Source: Owenia fusiformis
Lineage: Eukaryota > Annelida > Polychaeta > Sabellida > Oweniidae
Direction of reading: 5' to 3'
Assembly: GCA_903813345.2 (NCBI GenBank)
Contig: CAIIXF020000008.1
Location: 33,442,867-33,506,866 of the forward strand
Length of the DNA stretch: 64,000 nt
Numbering within the stretch: position 1 is the first letter of the stretch; the number at the start of each line of letters is the position of its first letter. Below the pieces are notes generated by a model. It saw only the letters and a program-made list of their open reading frames with translations, ran no database searches and was not told the DNA's origin. This document shows positions 13,101 through 26,100 of this stretch, in pieces. The translations under genes and the position numbers were made by a program.

Positions 13101-13923
13101 TATTATAGCAATTCTGAATGGTAATACATTAAAAACAAGTATTTATTTACAAGAAAGTTGCAATGAATTGTATCAGTTACCTAATTTTTTATTCCATTGC
13201 CTGGACTACATTATGAAGAGAAATGGTAACGGAAGTGTCTTTTCAAAAGATCGAAAAAAATAAAGTGACCTATCATTTGTACACTACAGGTTGTCCTGTA
13301 TGTTCGGAATTTTGTATACACATTTCAGTTTTGCACAAAGACTACATTAATTATAAAAAATAGTACCGTGGCTACTGGGCTCACATGGTGTTGCTCAAAA
13401 GTGAATGATGGCTAAAATGACAGAAAATAAAAAACGGATATAATTTTTTGCTGTTTTTTGTAACAAAATTATTTCATACAACTACTCTTTACAGAGACGT
13501 GGCTTTTTACAATGCAGGACACCTGAAGTTATTTGTAAAGCTAGGAAATGGGCCAAAAGTGAACTTCACGAGACAAAAATTGCGTCCATTTTTAAAATAG
13601 GCGAGCTTTTGAAGCAGGAGTCACAGTTTTTTTTTGATTGATGTTGAACAAAAATATTTTAAAACGGGAATCCAATCGACAGTGGATTTAAAAAGAGCTA
13701 ATTGTTGACAGACAGAGGTTTTAAAACTTGCCTTTTTTGGACTGACTGAGAGACAGATGGACAAATCAATCATGTGAACTAAAATGGCTGAAAATAAAAA
13801 AAAAACGGATATAATTTTTTGCCGATTTTTTGTAACAAAATTATTTCATACAACTACTCTTAACAGTGACATGGCTTTTCACAATGCAGGACACCTGAAA
13901 TTATTTGTAAAGCTCTAGGAAAT

Positions 13924-15477
13924 TAGCCTTGCCCAAGTCGGTCTCTTTTACTATCTTGATTTCTATTATGACCGCCTTGTACCAAAGAGAAAGCAACGTG
14001 CTTTACCGACTCAATGTTTATGTCGGTAAAATTTGACCAATCAACGACGGCCCTGCAGCGTTAGCTCATTATTATTATGCACGGTCAAAAACAAGTACAC
14101 TTTTTACTTTTCGCCGGGACTTTTCACGAACAAACTTGCATGAATTCATCATGAAAATACAAATATTTTATCAGATAAATATCAATCAGAGTTTAGTGGA
14201 TGCCGGAGCATTGATCGGTAACCGGAGGCAGGGCTGTCAACTTGGGACCACCTAATATGAGTGACTTCAAAATGTTGGACACCTAAGTCCAAATCTGAAC
14301 ACTTTTGTCCAAATTTTGAACACCTTTGGCCAACTTTTAAACACCTTTGGCCAAAGTTTGAGCACCTTTGCCAAACTTTGAACACCTCAAATTTTTCGCG
14401 CTCGCTACGCTCGCGATATCGTCAACGGGGGGGGTGGGGGGGGGGGGGGGGGGGGGGGTGGGGGGGGGGGGGTAGGTACGAAAAATTTCCAATGAACATG
14501 CGTGACACATACGGGATTCGCGTGACAAATCCGAACAAATTGCGTTCGGTTTTTTCCGGCGTTCGTATTTTTACCGTATCGTAAACATATTTCGAAAAAA
14601 TTTCTACAGAAATATTTTTGCTTGACAATTACCAGGTAAAATGCGTATTTTGCGTGACATTTTCTGTCACGCAAAAAAAACTGGCGTGACTTCAAATTCT
14701 TCAGCAAATGCGTGACAAATACGCAAATTGCGGGACAGTTGACAGGCCTGCGGAGGTGAGAAGATTTCAACAACAAACGTTGAAACGATCGTTGAATTCA
14801 AATGAACATGAAGGCTGAGATTCAATCACTGATCGACTACATGACCCGTTACATTGGACTCGGTCTTGCATTTTCATCGCGAAATCAGTTTTAAATCTAT
14901 TGCATGATTTAATTTATATTAATGACTCTTACATTCCCTATGTACATTTAATTACATAATATATTGTAACTCTAAAGAAACGATCGATCAGATCATCGGC
15001 ATTGAATTTCAAATCGGGAAGATTGCTTTGCTTATGCAGGTCAACCTGATAACGTTTTTGATTGGTCAATCAGCCTGAAGTCACACGTCGTGTCCAGACT
15101 GTCCACGCGCAAGGAGGATTGGAAGCCAGGGTTCCAACTCGATATTCTTTAATCTCCACGCATGCGTCATTTGCTATTCGTGTCTGTATAATTTGTACGA
15201 CTGCATGGAGAATGACCCGATACTCTCCAACAAAGCTATCGCTAGGTGATTGTTTTGCAGAATATCGGTGTTGCATTCTGGGAGCCAATCCTCCTTGGTC
15301 CACGCGTATATCTGTTAATCAATAAGGTTTCGCGATACCCCCGATAGCGTAGGTATTATGGAAATCTCGAAACCGTTGAATAACTCTGCATAATATCAGC
15401 GCAGGTGTATTGGATTGTACAAGGCGGTAATAATTCAAGATCAGATAAGTAAAAAAATACCGACTTGGGCAAGGCTA
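13924..15477. mobile_element. 1,554-bp DNA element with 8-bp target duplication
   Basis: The ends TAGCCTTGCCCAAGTCGGT and ACCGACTTGGGCAAGGCTA are flanked by TAGGAAAT at 13916-13923 and 15478-15485. Unit B keeps the uninterrupted single TAGGAAAT at 40668-40675. The 8-bp duplication suggests a hAT- or Mutator-like transposase. The element is non-autonomous as far as I can see: no transposase frame. It carries a nested insert at 14229-14750 and a hairpin-forming region at about 15060-15310, where AAGGAGGATTGG is inverted near the other end. Confidence 0.85.
14229..14750. mobile_element. nested MITE with long G tract
   Basis: Left end CAGGGCTGTCAACT and right end AGTTGACAGGCCTG are inverted repeats, flanked by CGGAGG at 14223-14228 and 14751-14756. 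It sits inside the 1.55 kb element, so it jumped later or came along with it. The interior has about six tandem AACACCT(TTGG)CCAA-type units at 14276-14390, a palindromic CGCTCGCTACGCTCGCG-like stretch, and a run of almost pure G at about 14427-14472. Confidence 0.65.
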
Positions 15478-16013
15478 TAGGAAATGGGCCAAAAGTGAAT
15501 TTCGCGACACAAAAATGGCGACCATTCTGAAAATAGGCGAGCTTTTGAACCAGGAGTCATAGGGGATTTTTTTGTATTGATGTTGAACAAAAATAACTTA
15601 AAACGGGAATCCTATCGACAGAGGTTTCAAGGCAAATGGTCCAAAAGTGGATTTTGCGAGACAGATGGACAAATCAATGTTAACTAAAATGGAATCGTAT
15701 CGACAGAGGTTTTAAAACGTGCCACTATTGTTGACGGACGGACAGGCAGAAGGACAGACAGAATTTTCTATTTTTACTATACATTTTACAAACAACTACA
15801 GTACTATTTCTGGATACATTAGTGCACTCTGTGCAAAACTGAAAATTGTAGACAATGTGGGGAAGGAGTGTTTCATATTTGAAAAATAAAATGTGACTTA
15901 AATAACATTTACTTGATATTTTTCTTATTTTTGTACCTTGCTAATAACTGCTTTAAATGGCATACAAGATCAGGAAACAATTACCAACGTACCAAACGTA
16001 TTACCAAACGTAT

Positions 16014-16442
16014 TTATACCACTCTTAGTCAAATTATAGTTGTATAACAGGTGTCTATAACAACAATATATAGTGGAGAGTGGTATATCGTCATCGTATA
16101 CACTCCACCGTATACTACTCTAACGTATACCACTGTAGAAGTGCATTTTGGGAACTAATCAATATAGAAAAACTTTTACTGCTATTGGAAGATGGCGTGG
16201 TTGTGCATCATAGTGACAACTAGCCACAGTCTACCCATAAAGACTAGCGATCTGCGCAGGCGCATAGGTTAAAATGTACTAGAAGTTCACGGGATATCTC
16301 TGCCTGCATTGATCTTCTGCAAAAACAACAATGGCGGATGTCGTAGGAAAACATTTGACCAATGTAAACTGAAGTTGCTGATTTTCACAGTATACTATAA
16401 TATATGAGGCTACAAATATAATTGGACTAAGAGTGGCATAAT
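16014..16442. mobile_element. MITE with CCACTCTTAGTC termini
   Basis: Left TATACCACTCTTAGTC and right GACTAAGAGTGGCATA are inverted repeats. The interior carries repeated GTATACCACT-like motifs. The same element occurs in unit B at about 41388-41817, so it predates the duplication. It is followed in both units by a short palindrome (about 16449-16590 and 41827-41945) whose arms both read TCATTCTGTATATCGT. Confidence 0.5.
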
Positions 16443-16626
16443 AAGTTTATATAATGGTTCATTCTGTATATCGTGTTTTTTATACTCTCGTTAGTGTATG
16501 ATATATTCACTCGTTCGCTACGCTCACTTGTGAATATACATATACTCACTCGAGTATAAATACGATATACAGAATGACCCATTATATAACCTCATAATAT
16601 ACGATGGGCCTATTTACCTGACTTAC

Positions 16627-16722
16627 CATTATACTCCAGTGCATCTTCATATACATCATTAGCATCATCATCGCTAGATTCATCTTCAATTGCACAATAC
16701 GTCCACCTTGGATCTGCGGCAG
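16627..16722 (-). CDS. candidate 96-bp symmetric exon, copy A1
   Basis: On the minus strand a pyrimidine-rich tract ends in TTTTGCAAAG, then 96 open bases, then a perfect GTAAGT donor (16621-16626). The reading is acidic, with DPRWTYCAIEDES and a DDDA run, ending EYN. Both ends are in phase 1, so the exon can be skipped or duplicated without shifting the frame, and its donor phase fits the phase-1 start of the VWA exon at 10729. It may therefore be an upstream exon of the VWA gene. This is inferred from phase, strand and position, not from a transcript. Confidence 0.55.
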
Positions 16723-17643
16723 CTTTGCAAAACACAAGAAAATAGGAATCATGTCATACCATCCCAGTAAAAATGACCATCAAAAATATATATTTGTATA
16801 ATGCCTATGTATTGCCTCTATCATTGGACAATTGCAATATGTAATATGTAAAATTAGTCGTGTATTCATAAATTCAAATAGCGGCTCGCGGCTACAGTTT
16901 TTTTGCACTTTGAGTGCAAACTCCTTTAAGTATGTAAAATGCCTTGCATTCCGTTAGCTGCCACCTCTCGCTTCAAACCCAGTCGCTGACCTAAAAAACG
17001 GGTTAATCTGCCTATTTAGAAGCATGTAGCAGTGACCTACGATCTGTTTCTAATTCAACCGAGCGGCATTATTATCAAATCGATTCGTATTGGCATAAAA
17101 ATCTTGTGAATCAGGTTAATCCGGTAGCCGCTAGCCGCTATTTGCATTCGCGAATACAAGCTCAGATTCAGGAATCGATGGAAAAGTTAATTTTTGTTGT
17201 GAATTATGGGGAACTGTTTTGTTCTTAACCACCCCACCCCTCTTCCAGAGTTTACTTTCGACATCTGTGCACTTTTCGTGCATCTGTTCAACAAGACATG
17301 TAACCGACCATAACGTATATCAATAGTGAGGAACTAAAACCGTGAATTTACCGCTTCTGGATGATGCCACATGTATATCAATGACAGTATTTTATAATAT
17401 AGATCGTGGGCTAACTGCACGTGTATGGTTATCGTGAAACTCGTCCTAGAAAAGGGTTTAAATTTGGAAAACAAAATATCTTGCAAAATCTATCACCGGA
17501 AGCCTGGCAATCTTGATGCGACAACACTGTGTTGTTGCATCACGATACCCCCCCCCCCCCAGTGATTAACTTTTTTCAGTGGCGTCAGATTTAAAATAAA
17601 CTCGATTTTGAATATATACGATGGGCCTATTTACCTGACTTAC

Positions 17644-17739
17644 CACTATACTCCAGTGCATCTTCATATGCACCATCAGCATCATCATCGTTAGATTCAT
17701 CTTCAATTGCATAATAATTCCACCTTGGATCTGCTGTAG
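17644..17739 (-). CDS. candidate 96-bp symmetric exon, copy A2
   Basis: A second copy, 1,017 bp from A1, with the same length, acceptor (TTTTGCAAAG), donor (GTAAGT at 17638-17643) and phases. It differs by several residues: DPRWNYYAIEDES, then DDDADGAYEDALEYS. Flanking intronic sequence is duplicated too, so this is a tandem exon duplication. Whether both copies are used, or one per transcript, cannot be told. Confidence 0.55.
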
Positions 17740-17834
17740 CTTTGCAAAACATAAGAAAATAACAATCATGTCAAACCATGCCAGTAAAAATGACCATCAA
17801 AACATACTAGTAGACGTATATTTCCTATTGATTG

Positions 17835-19926
17835 CATACCTGCCAACCTACCGTATTTTTACGGGAATCTACCGTAAATTTTTCGTTTTTCCGTAAAAAA
17901 ATGACAAACTACCGTAAAAAAAATACCATTTTTTCCCGTAAAAACGCCCGTAAAAAAATCTACCGTATTTTTTTCGAAATCTACCGTAAATTTTTTTTTT
18001 AAAAACTCGTTTATTCCACGAGAACGGCCGTAAAATCGACCGTAAATTTGTGAAAATCTACCGTAAATTTTCGAAAATCTACCGTATTTCTGCTAAAATC
18101 AACAGTATTTTTGTTCAAACTACCGTAAAATTTCCCGTTATTGTTGGGAAATGCTGAAAAATTGAAGTCTTCCTGTACTGTCCCTGTAATATTCCTTCAC
18201 CAACCCGAATATAAATAGGTATCGGCAGGTCTGTGGTTATCAGGTTATTGCGCATTTATCTAAGTAAGCTTGCGTGTAATCAGTCCAAACACCAACTACC
18301 AAGGCTAGAAAGAATTCTTTCTGCCATGAGTTTTGTAGTTAACCAAACCCTTTTGTACACAGATCTTTATTCCGAATGCAACAAAAATATGATTTTAGTT
18401 GCTCTTCATCTAAATAAATGAGTGGAAATGACAAAAACTATTTGTTTTAGCGTATGAAATATGCGTAGTTTGATTTGTTATGATCAGTAATGAACGCCAA
18501 ATATACATTATACATAGTTTAATCAATTTGTTTACAGTACGATAAAATGTTGTATTTTTCCATCAGAACACATTATATCAGTAACAAATACATATTTAAA
18601 AAATAAAGCATTGAATTTTGGTTTATTATAAAAGTATTGTGGTATCCGAATCTGAACGATGTCTCAGGGGAAAGGTTTCAGCAAATGCTCATAACAGATT
18701 ATTTTTGAAAGACAATTTATCTGTACTTATTTTCTATTTGTGCCAGACAAACACATTGATATCATTAGAGACTTGCGAGTGAACAAATCAATATTTAATA
18801 CCATATGATTCCAATGTTATATGAACATTATGTCTGTCATTTCAATTCGTTAAAGTGATAGATCATCTAAGATGGTGAGTAAAAACTTGCAAAATCCATA
18901 TTTTGTATTTCAGTAAATGTTTCATTGGTATTTCCAAACATCCTGATATCTAAAAAAACTGGTTAGAAGGTGAATGAAAGTGGAGATATGAATATTGTGT
19001 TCGTATTTTGAATCAATCTAGATTTATTGTAAAAGAGTTGTAAAAGAGTTGTATTCATATACATGTACATTTTGCTGAAACATTAAAATCTGTCAGTCCA
19101 TTGTAGGCATGGTAAATGAAGAATAAAAAGTGTTAAGTCTCTATTTATTCTTGAAAATAGTATATATTTTTTCTTGAAAATAATAGTTTCGTATAATTCT
19201 CAGGTGGTAGTTCTGCTTTACAAACTGTAATTATCAAAAGCACTCTTGCAGTAAAATATGTATTCACAATAACAAAAACAATATGACCACGTAAACATTG
19301 TATTAATATAGAAAACCGCATTGTATAAAGGTTTAACTACCGCATTTTTCAAAATCTACCGAAAAATACCACATTTTGGCAAATCTTCCGCAAAAATACC
19401 AGTTTTTCAAAAAAATACCGTAAAAACTACCCCAATTTTCAAAATCTACCGTAAAACTACCGCATTTTTTCAAAATCTTCCGCAAAAGTACCGGTTTTTT
19501 AAAATATTACCGTAGAAACTACCGCAATTTTCAAAATCTACCGTAAAACTACCGCATTTTTTCAAAATCTTCCGCAAAACTACCGCATTTTTTCTAAATC
19601 TTCCGCAAAACTACCGTTTTTTTTCAAATTTCTACCGCAAAATTACACTTTTTTCAAAAATCTACCCCAAACCTCTGAAACTACAGTATATTTTAAAAAT
19701 CTACCGCAAAAACTACCGTATTTTTTTAAATCTACCGCAAAAACTACAGTTTTTTCGAAAATCTACCGCAAAAACTACCGTTTTTTCTAAAATCTACCGC
19801 AAAAACTACCGCAATTTTGTTGAAAAATACCGCAAAAACTACCGTATTTTGAAAAAATCTACCGCAAAAATACAGCAATTTTAAAAAAATCTACCGCAAA
19901 ATTTTGGTCTTAGGTTGGCAGGTATG
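17835..19926. mobile_element. 2.1 kb element filled with TACCG-type repeats
   Basis: The 16-bp inverted ends CATACCTGCCAACCTA (17835) and its complement (to 19926) are flanked by GATTG at 17830-17834 and 19927-19931. The interior has two arrays: CTACCGTAAATTTTT-like units at about 17855-18140, and about 30 variants of AAAATCTACCGCAAAAACTA at about 19330-19905, with about 1.2 kb of different AT-rich sequence between. No transposase was recognised. The element is absent from unit B near 44341-44365, where the local sequence is slightly rearranged rather than a clean empty site. Confidence 0.75.
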
Positions 19927-20282
19927 GATTGCCTCTATTCTTAAAGGATATGTACATGTAAATAAGTATTTTTCGCTTCTTAAAATTATAACTTTAGTAA
20001 CTCCAAGGCATAATTATGCAATGTTCACAACTGTTACTAAAATGCAGTAAACAATTAAAACATACTCATTTTTCATCCTATTCTTGACACATTTTTACTA
20101 AATGATGAAATCACATTTAATATTGTTTTCTGTTCTTTTATTCGAATCCAGACTTTTTCAGAGCGTGAAAAATTATTCAGATCCAGGAATCGATGGAAAA
20201 GATGGATTTTTTTATAAAGTAAAAAGACTTTTATTTAGTTATTGCATTCTGAAAAAGTAAATTATTTGAAAGTTTTACTCAC

Positions 20283-20334
20283 CCATATCTGCATATGAAA
20301 CCAGGTGCGTGTGGGCAAAATACAAATCCTGTCT
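20283..20334 (-). CDS. possible further upstream exon of the VWA gene
   Basis: On the minus strand a GTGAGT donor (20277-20282) follows an open stretch reading DLYFAHTHLVSYADM in the frame that ends in phase 1, as the 96-bp exons require. The unit B equivalent, with its donor at about 45202-45207, keeps donor and frame with one residue change (N for Y). The acceptor is poorly defined and a TGA lies just upstream in that frame, so the exon would be short. Weak candidate. Confidence 0.25.
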
Positions 20335-20509
20335 CTTTCTTCATCTACGATCCACTATGATCTACTATGCACTATGGGCCTCGACATGCATTTCGGCGTA
20401 TACGCAATGTTCTTATCTTTGATATTTTTCCTTGGAATGTTAACCTCATTTATATGCCACGAGGTTGTATACTCAAGTATTATAAATGTGTTTAGATGAT
20501 GTGAGACAG

Positions 20510-21638
20510 ATTTCGCAACTCACTTATAGCCATCCTCCGTTCGCAGGGTTTCAAAATCCAGAATCTAGTCTTCCTTTCTACACCCAAGAAGGAGGTACGA
20601 TTCTGGAAGCCTGCTAAGGAGGATGACTTATAGCATATTTATCATTCTCGTATAACGTATACCTTATGAATCGTTTGATTACGTCATTATTTATTGCGCA
20701 GCTCTATACGTCCATGCGTTTCTATTATGTTATCCAATTGCTTTACGATTAACGGTTCAGACCAAACGCGACTGTCATGATGTGCAATTCCTATTCAAAA
20801 TGGCCGTAATGTTTCTCTAGAATGTTCTACTTCTACTTGTACTAGGCCTACGACTTCTTCGAAATGTTATCTGGCGCTATATATAGGTAAAACATCTATG
20901 TCAATATGTTTTTTATCTAACGATAAACATATTAAACGGTCACAGAACTCAATATTTGTTTTATTATTTCCTCATTAAAGTAGCACACAGTATTAAAGTT
21001 AAAAAAACACGATATTGTTATGATGTGACGTTTTGTTTCAACGTATTTCCAAACGTTTGCCAATATTCTGTTATGAATTACAATCTCTGTCACACCATAA
21101 TATATAAAAAAATAGATTCGGATCTCACGGCATGGAAATTATAACATGGGTTAACAATAAATACATTACAGTGTCAGCTTTAAGGAGTTGGCCTTATTTT
21201 GGATGTTTGTAGGTTACAAAGTTAAAAGATAAAGCCTTTTATCATTAAGGGGTAAAATTAAGAATCAAATAATACTTTTCAAATCAAAAGGTTTTGTCAA
21301 TGATTTCATTTTTTCAATTTAATTGTTCATAATAACAGATATATACACGTAGTGTTTTAAGAAACATGCTAGTGTATAATTAAGACGTTTAACCTCGATG
21401 GTTATGTTAGCATTTTGTCTTTAAAGTTATCATCAAAAAATATATGAAAATAATGCCAACTTTCTTTTTAACATCTCATTATTTTTTCATCTGAAAATGT
21501 GAATACACTACAACAGTATAAATAATATATTTGTGTCAGTCTCTTTGACCAATCGTGTGACTATGCTTCTATATACTTACAGTCTGTAGTTCATATGAGG
21601 GTGGAATGTCGAATTGTCGAATAGAAGCTGTAAAATGG
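20510..21638. other. AT-rich spacer, possible promoter side of the divergent pair
   Basis: No gene seen. The block at about 20760-20845 (AAACGCGACTGTCATGAT) recurs in unit B at about 45720-45805, and a fragment recurs at 53989-54062. At 20903-20905 is the empty site (AAT) of an element present only in unit B. Confidence 0.4.
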
Positions 21639-21639
21639 T

Positions 21640-22367
21640 AAAAGACCACGTGCAGTATGGCAAGTGATTTTAGACGGTCGTATCTTTCACCATGGGTACT
21701 TTCTTGGCATAAATACAGTGGTTTTTATTAAAACAATCTGTCTCTTTCAAGTGTAGTACCCATGATGATAAAAATATAAATCAAACAATTCGAAAAATTA
21801 TGAATAGGGACCCCATGTCAACATTTTTTTCAAAATATTGAACCTATTTACTCAAAAGAGGATCTTCTTTTTCTGATTTTTATTGCATGAAAACATTATT
21901 CAACAAGGGGTCTAAGACATGTTAAAAAATAGAATGGTATTGAAAGTCCAGTTTTGAAGAAAATCAATTTTCGATAACCAAAATTATGCTGAAAACAATG
22001 GATAGCACGAGTTTTCCCTATGGGAAAATAACATGGAATATGTGGTTTTTAACTTTAACTCATTCCAATACCCATCCCCTTTTCAGAAATTACCAATATA
22101 GTGTTGAGGAGACTTTCGATATGTATAAATTCAGAAAAACAAGATCTTCTTTTTAGAAAATAAGCCTAACATTTTTCAAAAAATGCCAAGGTGGGGCCCT
22201 AATCCATAATTTTTCAGAGAGTTGAATTGATATTTTACTATCATAGGGACTTCACTTGAAAGAAAACATATTGTTTTAATAAAAGCCATTGTATTTATGG
22301 CCAGAAAGTACTCATGGTAAAATATATGACTGTCTAAAATCACTTGCCATACTGCACGCGGTCTTTT
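21640..22367. mobile_element. foldback element with about 115-bp inverted arms
   Basis: The left arm (AAAGACCACGTGCAGTATGG) and the right arm (its near-complement ending GCGGTCTTT) pair over about 115 bp, with TA at both borders. The interior is AT-rich and non-coding. Unit B keeps only the right arm (about 50193-50306), so B lost the left half or was rearranged there. Confidence 0.65.
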
Positions 22368-22783
22368 AAGGGAAATTGATTCAGTAAAATATTTTGATTT
22401 GACTTACATTTTGTCAATATTACTTCAATCTCTAAATAAATATATTTGGGTGACACAAATTGTGTAAAGTTAGAATATGGCTCACGACCAAACACTTTTT
22501 GATAGTATATTTCTACGGTACAACAAAGTATGCGACAAAACGTGTTGTTGGCATATCTCATGTACGTATTTAGTCAGTTATGATGATATCTATGGCCAGT
22601 TTTGGAAAATAGTTTTGAATTAAATGACGATTTTGATGCTGTTCTCATTTTTGAAGCCACCCTGTAAATGTAGCTGTATATAGTATCGAGTATATTTATA
22701 TTACATATCAATTACAAATCGATCGGAAAAGTAAAGGACATATCTGTCTTGACCAAAGCTTCTATAGGTATACCAATGAAACA

Positions 22784-23089
22784 TTATCTTTCAGAGAAGT
22801 GTTATAAAAGGCTGGTAATGTCGACTGAAATAGAAGTCAATTTTCTTAAACAGTCGCTGAAGCTTATTTATCTGAACAAGAGGATCAAGACTGCCATCTA
22901 TATCCCTATAGTCTTCTTTGTACACGTTCCTGTATGACTCAATGAATATAGTGACGTCACTATCCCCACAAGATATTGCAGACTATCTCGATATCGTAGA
23001 CCAGTGAGTGATTCATCGGAAGACTTCAGGGTATCAATCCAAATGAAAGAACAATAGCAAATAGTTTGTCCATCAGGTAAGGAATGTTA
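22784..23089 (-). pseudogene. inverted 3' fragment of a cGLR gene (unit A)
   Basis: On the minus strand this matches the last ~105 codons of the intact cGLR at 27297-28904, from NIPYLMDKL to the stop (22784-22786), including the IDTLKSSD region. It has frame changes and lacks the catalytic half. It is oriented opposite to the intact gene. The same fragment sits in the same place in unit B, so it arose before the segmental duplication. Confidence 0.85.
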
Positions 23090-23133
23090 TAATATATAAG
23101 GGCGGCTAAGCTACATTTTGAGAGATTTTGAAG

Positions 23134-26100
23134 GGGGGGGTGTATAGAGATATCGTATATCGTATAAGAGCGAGAAAATTTATTGTATATTGTATAAGAG
23201 GGGCCAAAATTTATTGTATATGGTATAAGAGAAGTAAAAAATATGGTATATGGTATAAGAGAAATATATGGTATATGGTATCTAAAGGAATCTGAAGTCT
23301 TAATATGTCACCAGTTACCTAAATATTTTATCTAAAACAATTAAACATGCCTAATATGAATAGCCATTAGCACCACAGCAGCTGTTTTACTCATTGCATT
23401 ACAATCATGCCCTGCACAGAATGACAGGTCCTTCACTTTGACTCTTCAAAAGAGGAGGAAAGTGTATTACTCAGCAAGAAATGGCTGAATTGCAGATATA
23501 TATTTTTATAATGTAACATAAGATATCTTTAGACTGTCCAGCCTCTCAATGTGAGGTATATTCCATGTTTGTCCATGAATGTTGTTAGTTGCATGGACAT
23601 TTTCCCACCAAAAAATATGATCAATTTGACAGTGGTTATGGATGCAAAATTCTGAGGGTGGTGGTCTCCTAAAATATTATTTTGGTGGCCTCTGAAAAAA
23701 TGTTTGTGGGTATTGAACCTGTATTGAATAGCATCCATACCCCTTTTTATGGGGGGAGGGGGTAATCCTCAATCCATACCCCTCCACCTGTCTTCTTTTT
23801 CAGTGGAGGAGGGTGCTGGGATCCTCATATTGCCCAATTTCTCCATACCCACCTCACTGTGAATCAGTGAGGTCTATTTAAAAATGTAAATTGAGGGTGG
23901 GGTGTGTGCCCTTTACCCTCTAATTCCCAAGAAATCTTTATGTCATTTTATTTGGAGGGCAGCTAGGGTTATTCTAGTGTAATGTAATTTTGAATATAAG
24001 GGGGGTATTTTACATTTAAACACACGAGGGGGGAGGAACATTTAATAAGCAAAAATAAATCTACACATGGCCACATGAACATCAGTATTGCCAGTATTTG
24101 TATCTGTATATCATATGCATGGGCAATGTCTCACCCCAATGGCCCCCAATGTATACTGCTGTACAAGACATGGTAACTGACCTGTCAACTCTGTATGTAT
24201 GGTTTAGATTTATTTGCCAGATGTGAGATTCATGGAAGCCTTGTGTCCCTTGTGCCAATGCTAAGTCCTATGCATAGCTTATGTGAACTGAGCATTTATT
24301 AACCTGTATATAGCTTGAAAAACACCTCATTCTCAAATTTTGATGTACATTATATATCTTCTTTGGTAATTGTATTGATGAAAGCACAATCATTTTTAAA
24401 TGTGATTCATTTTCCTGATATCGTATCATTTACTAGTATGGAATACAAATTACAATTAACATTCAAATCCAAATCAGAGTTTAGAATTGAAAATTCTAAC
24501 ACATAGCATTCTGATAATCTGATAATGCAGAAAGTAGAAAGTAAGAAGTATTTTTATCATGAGAGCAGGCAATCTGCCATTTATTTATCATACAAATGAA
24601 AAATACTACGAGCGAATGGCGTCTAATATACACATGACTCTTGATAAAATGCCCCAAATTCTCAAGCAGGAGCATAATCCTCTGGATCCTGGAGAAGTAC
24701 AACTCCTGCAAGACTATAGAAAATCATACCTTCAAGGTGTTCGGCAGCTGGCCATACGAAGTCAAACTACAAAAGACAAAGTTGGTACACTTCCGCTGTA
24801 TGCTTATTCTACACCAACAGTAAAGGAGGATCATGAATATGTCAATATGGAAATGGATGATATCTTCAAAGGTCAAAACACACCACAACTTATAGCTAGA
24901 TTCGCAAAAAAACTCAATATTATGTGTAAAAACACAAAGAGAGGTCCGTCTATGTGTTGTATCGATTGAGGTAACAGACGATGACAAACTGATTCAGGCC
25001 AAATGGCTTGAAAATACAGAAAGAGATGTTACATCATTTCATCAAGCTGAAAACACCATCATCCATTTGACGGAAGTTGTTGAAGTTCTTTCAGACATGA
25101 GGTTTAATGAAGAGGGTGTTTTGAACCTTACTATTGAGGAATATGAGAATTTATTCCAAACACCATCAGATGATGAAAATGATGAAATTGATGAACCTTT
25201 AGTGCAAAAAAGGGTGACAGGGGTATCTCGAGGAAATAGAAGGCAGACAAGGGTACCCTCATATCTTAATGATTATGTAAATTAATGATCATCATTCCTG
25301 AGTTACATCATACATGGTCACTTGATTTTAAACTTTATAAATACTATTTATTATAATTTATAACCTATCATATAGCATGTGAAAGCTGATTCAGTTGATC
25401 AGTGTTGCTAAACATCTCTACAAAAAGGTACCCATTTCTAAATACATAATCTAAATGCAACCTTTTCTCAAACACCAACACTGTACCTTGCTAAATGCAA
25501 CAGTTACTTCCAAACATAACTTCACAAATTATGTTCCCATTTATCGATCATGACGATACATGTGTATGTGACCCATAAATCGATACTGTATAAGGTTTTT
25601 TATGATATAAAGATTGTAAAGGTATATAACCTAGGATTGACTTTGGATGGGAGGACATTCATCATGAAACACCCTGAACATAATTATGAAATCAATTGAT
25701 ATTATACATGTTATATGTAGGCTAACTATTATTTATTATTGTTAAGGTAAGCCAGTATGTTTTTGGCAATCTTCATTGAAGTCATGCTACTTTCAATTAT
25801 TAATTACTTGATCCAACATTGTCCACAAAGAATACACTTTATAGACAAGACAAGAGTGTAGAGCGATGTTTAAAAATGAGAACTTTCAGTGATCTACTTT
25901 TAGTAGTTTCAAAAGAAGTAGGTCACCAATTTTTAAACATTTTATTGAAACTGGCAAACAAAACTTCTATGTGGAAATGAATTATTTAAGGAGTCAGTAA
26001 TATCTAGTTGAAAGCCCATGGTATTTTCAAACATTTAAAACATTTTTTATAGGTTAGTGGCTGCTTTGCCAAATTATTGTACATTTTGTATCTTCACTAT

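Larger units (their letters stand above)
13390..15770. repeat. imperfect tandem intronic repeats, about 300 bp period (interrupted)
   Basis: Recurring blocks include ACACCTGAAGTTATTTGTAA, AATAGGCGAGCTTTTGA and TTGATGTTGAACAAAAAT. Copies lie at about 13390-13923 and 15478-15770, split by the element at 13924-15477. The equivalent in unit B is about 40145-41125, which has at least one more partial copy. They do not code for a recognisable protein. Confidence 0.6.

Noticed and set aside
12201-13263. Plus and minus open frames sharing DFIQCGILWQSFNN-like starts
   Set aside because: They are the two inverted arms of the mariner element read in each direction, not genes.
14182-14776. Proline- and glycine-rich frames on both strands
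   Set aside because: They are translations of a G homopolymer tract and short tandem repeats.
15062-15325. Overlapping frames of 87 and 77 codons on opposite strands
   Set aside because: The region is a near-palindrome in a transposon; the open frames mirror each other.
19321-19515. 64-codon frame rich in K, F and P
   Set aside because: It is a translation of the TACCG repeat array.
19330-19905. CRISPR array
   Set aside because: The repeats are degenerate, without unique spacers of constant length, and the genome is animal.
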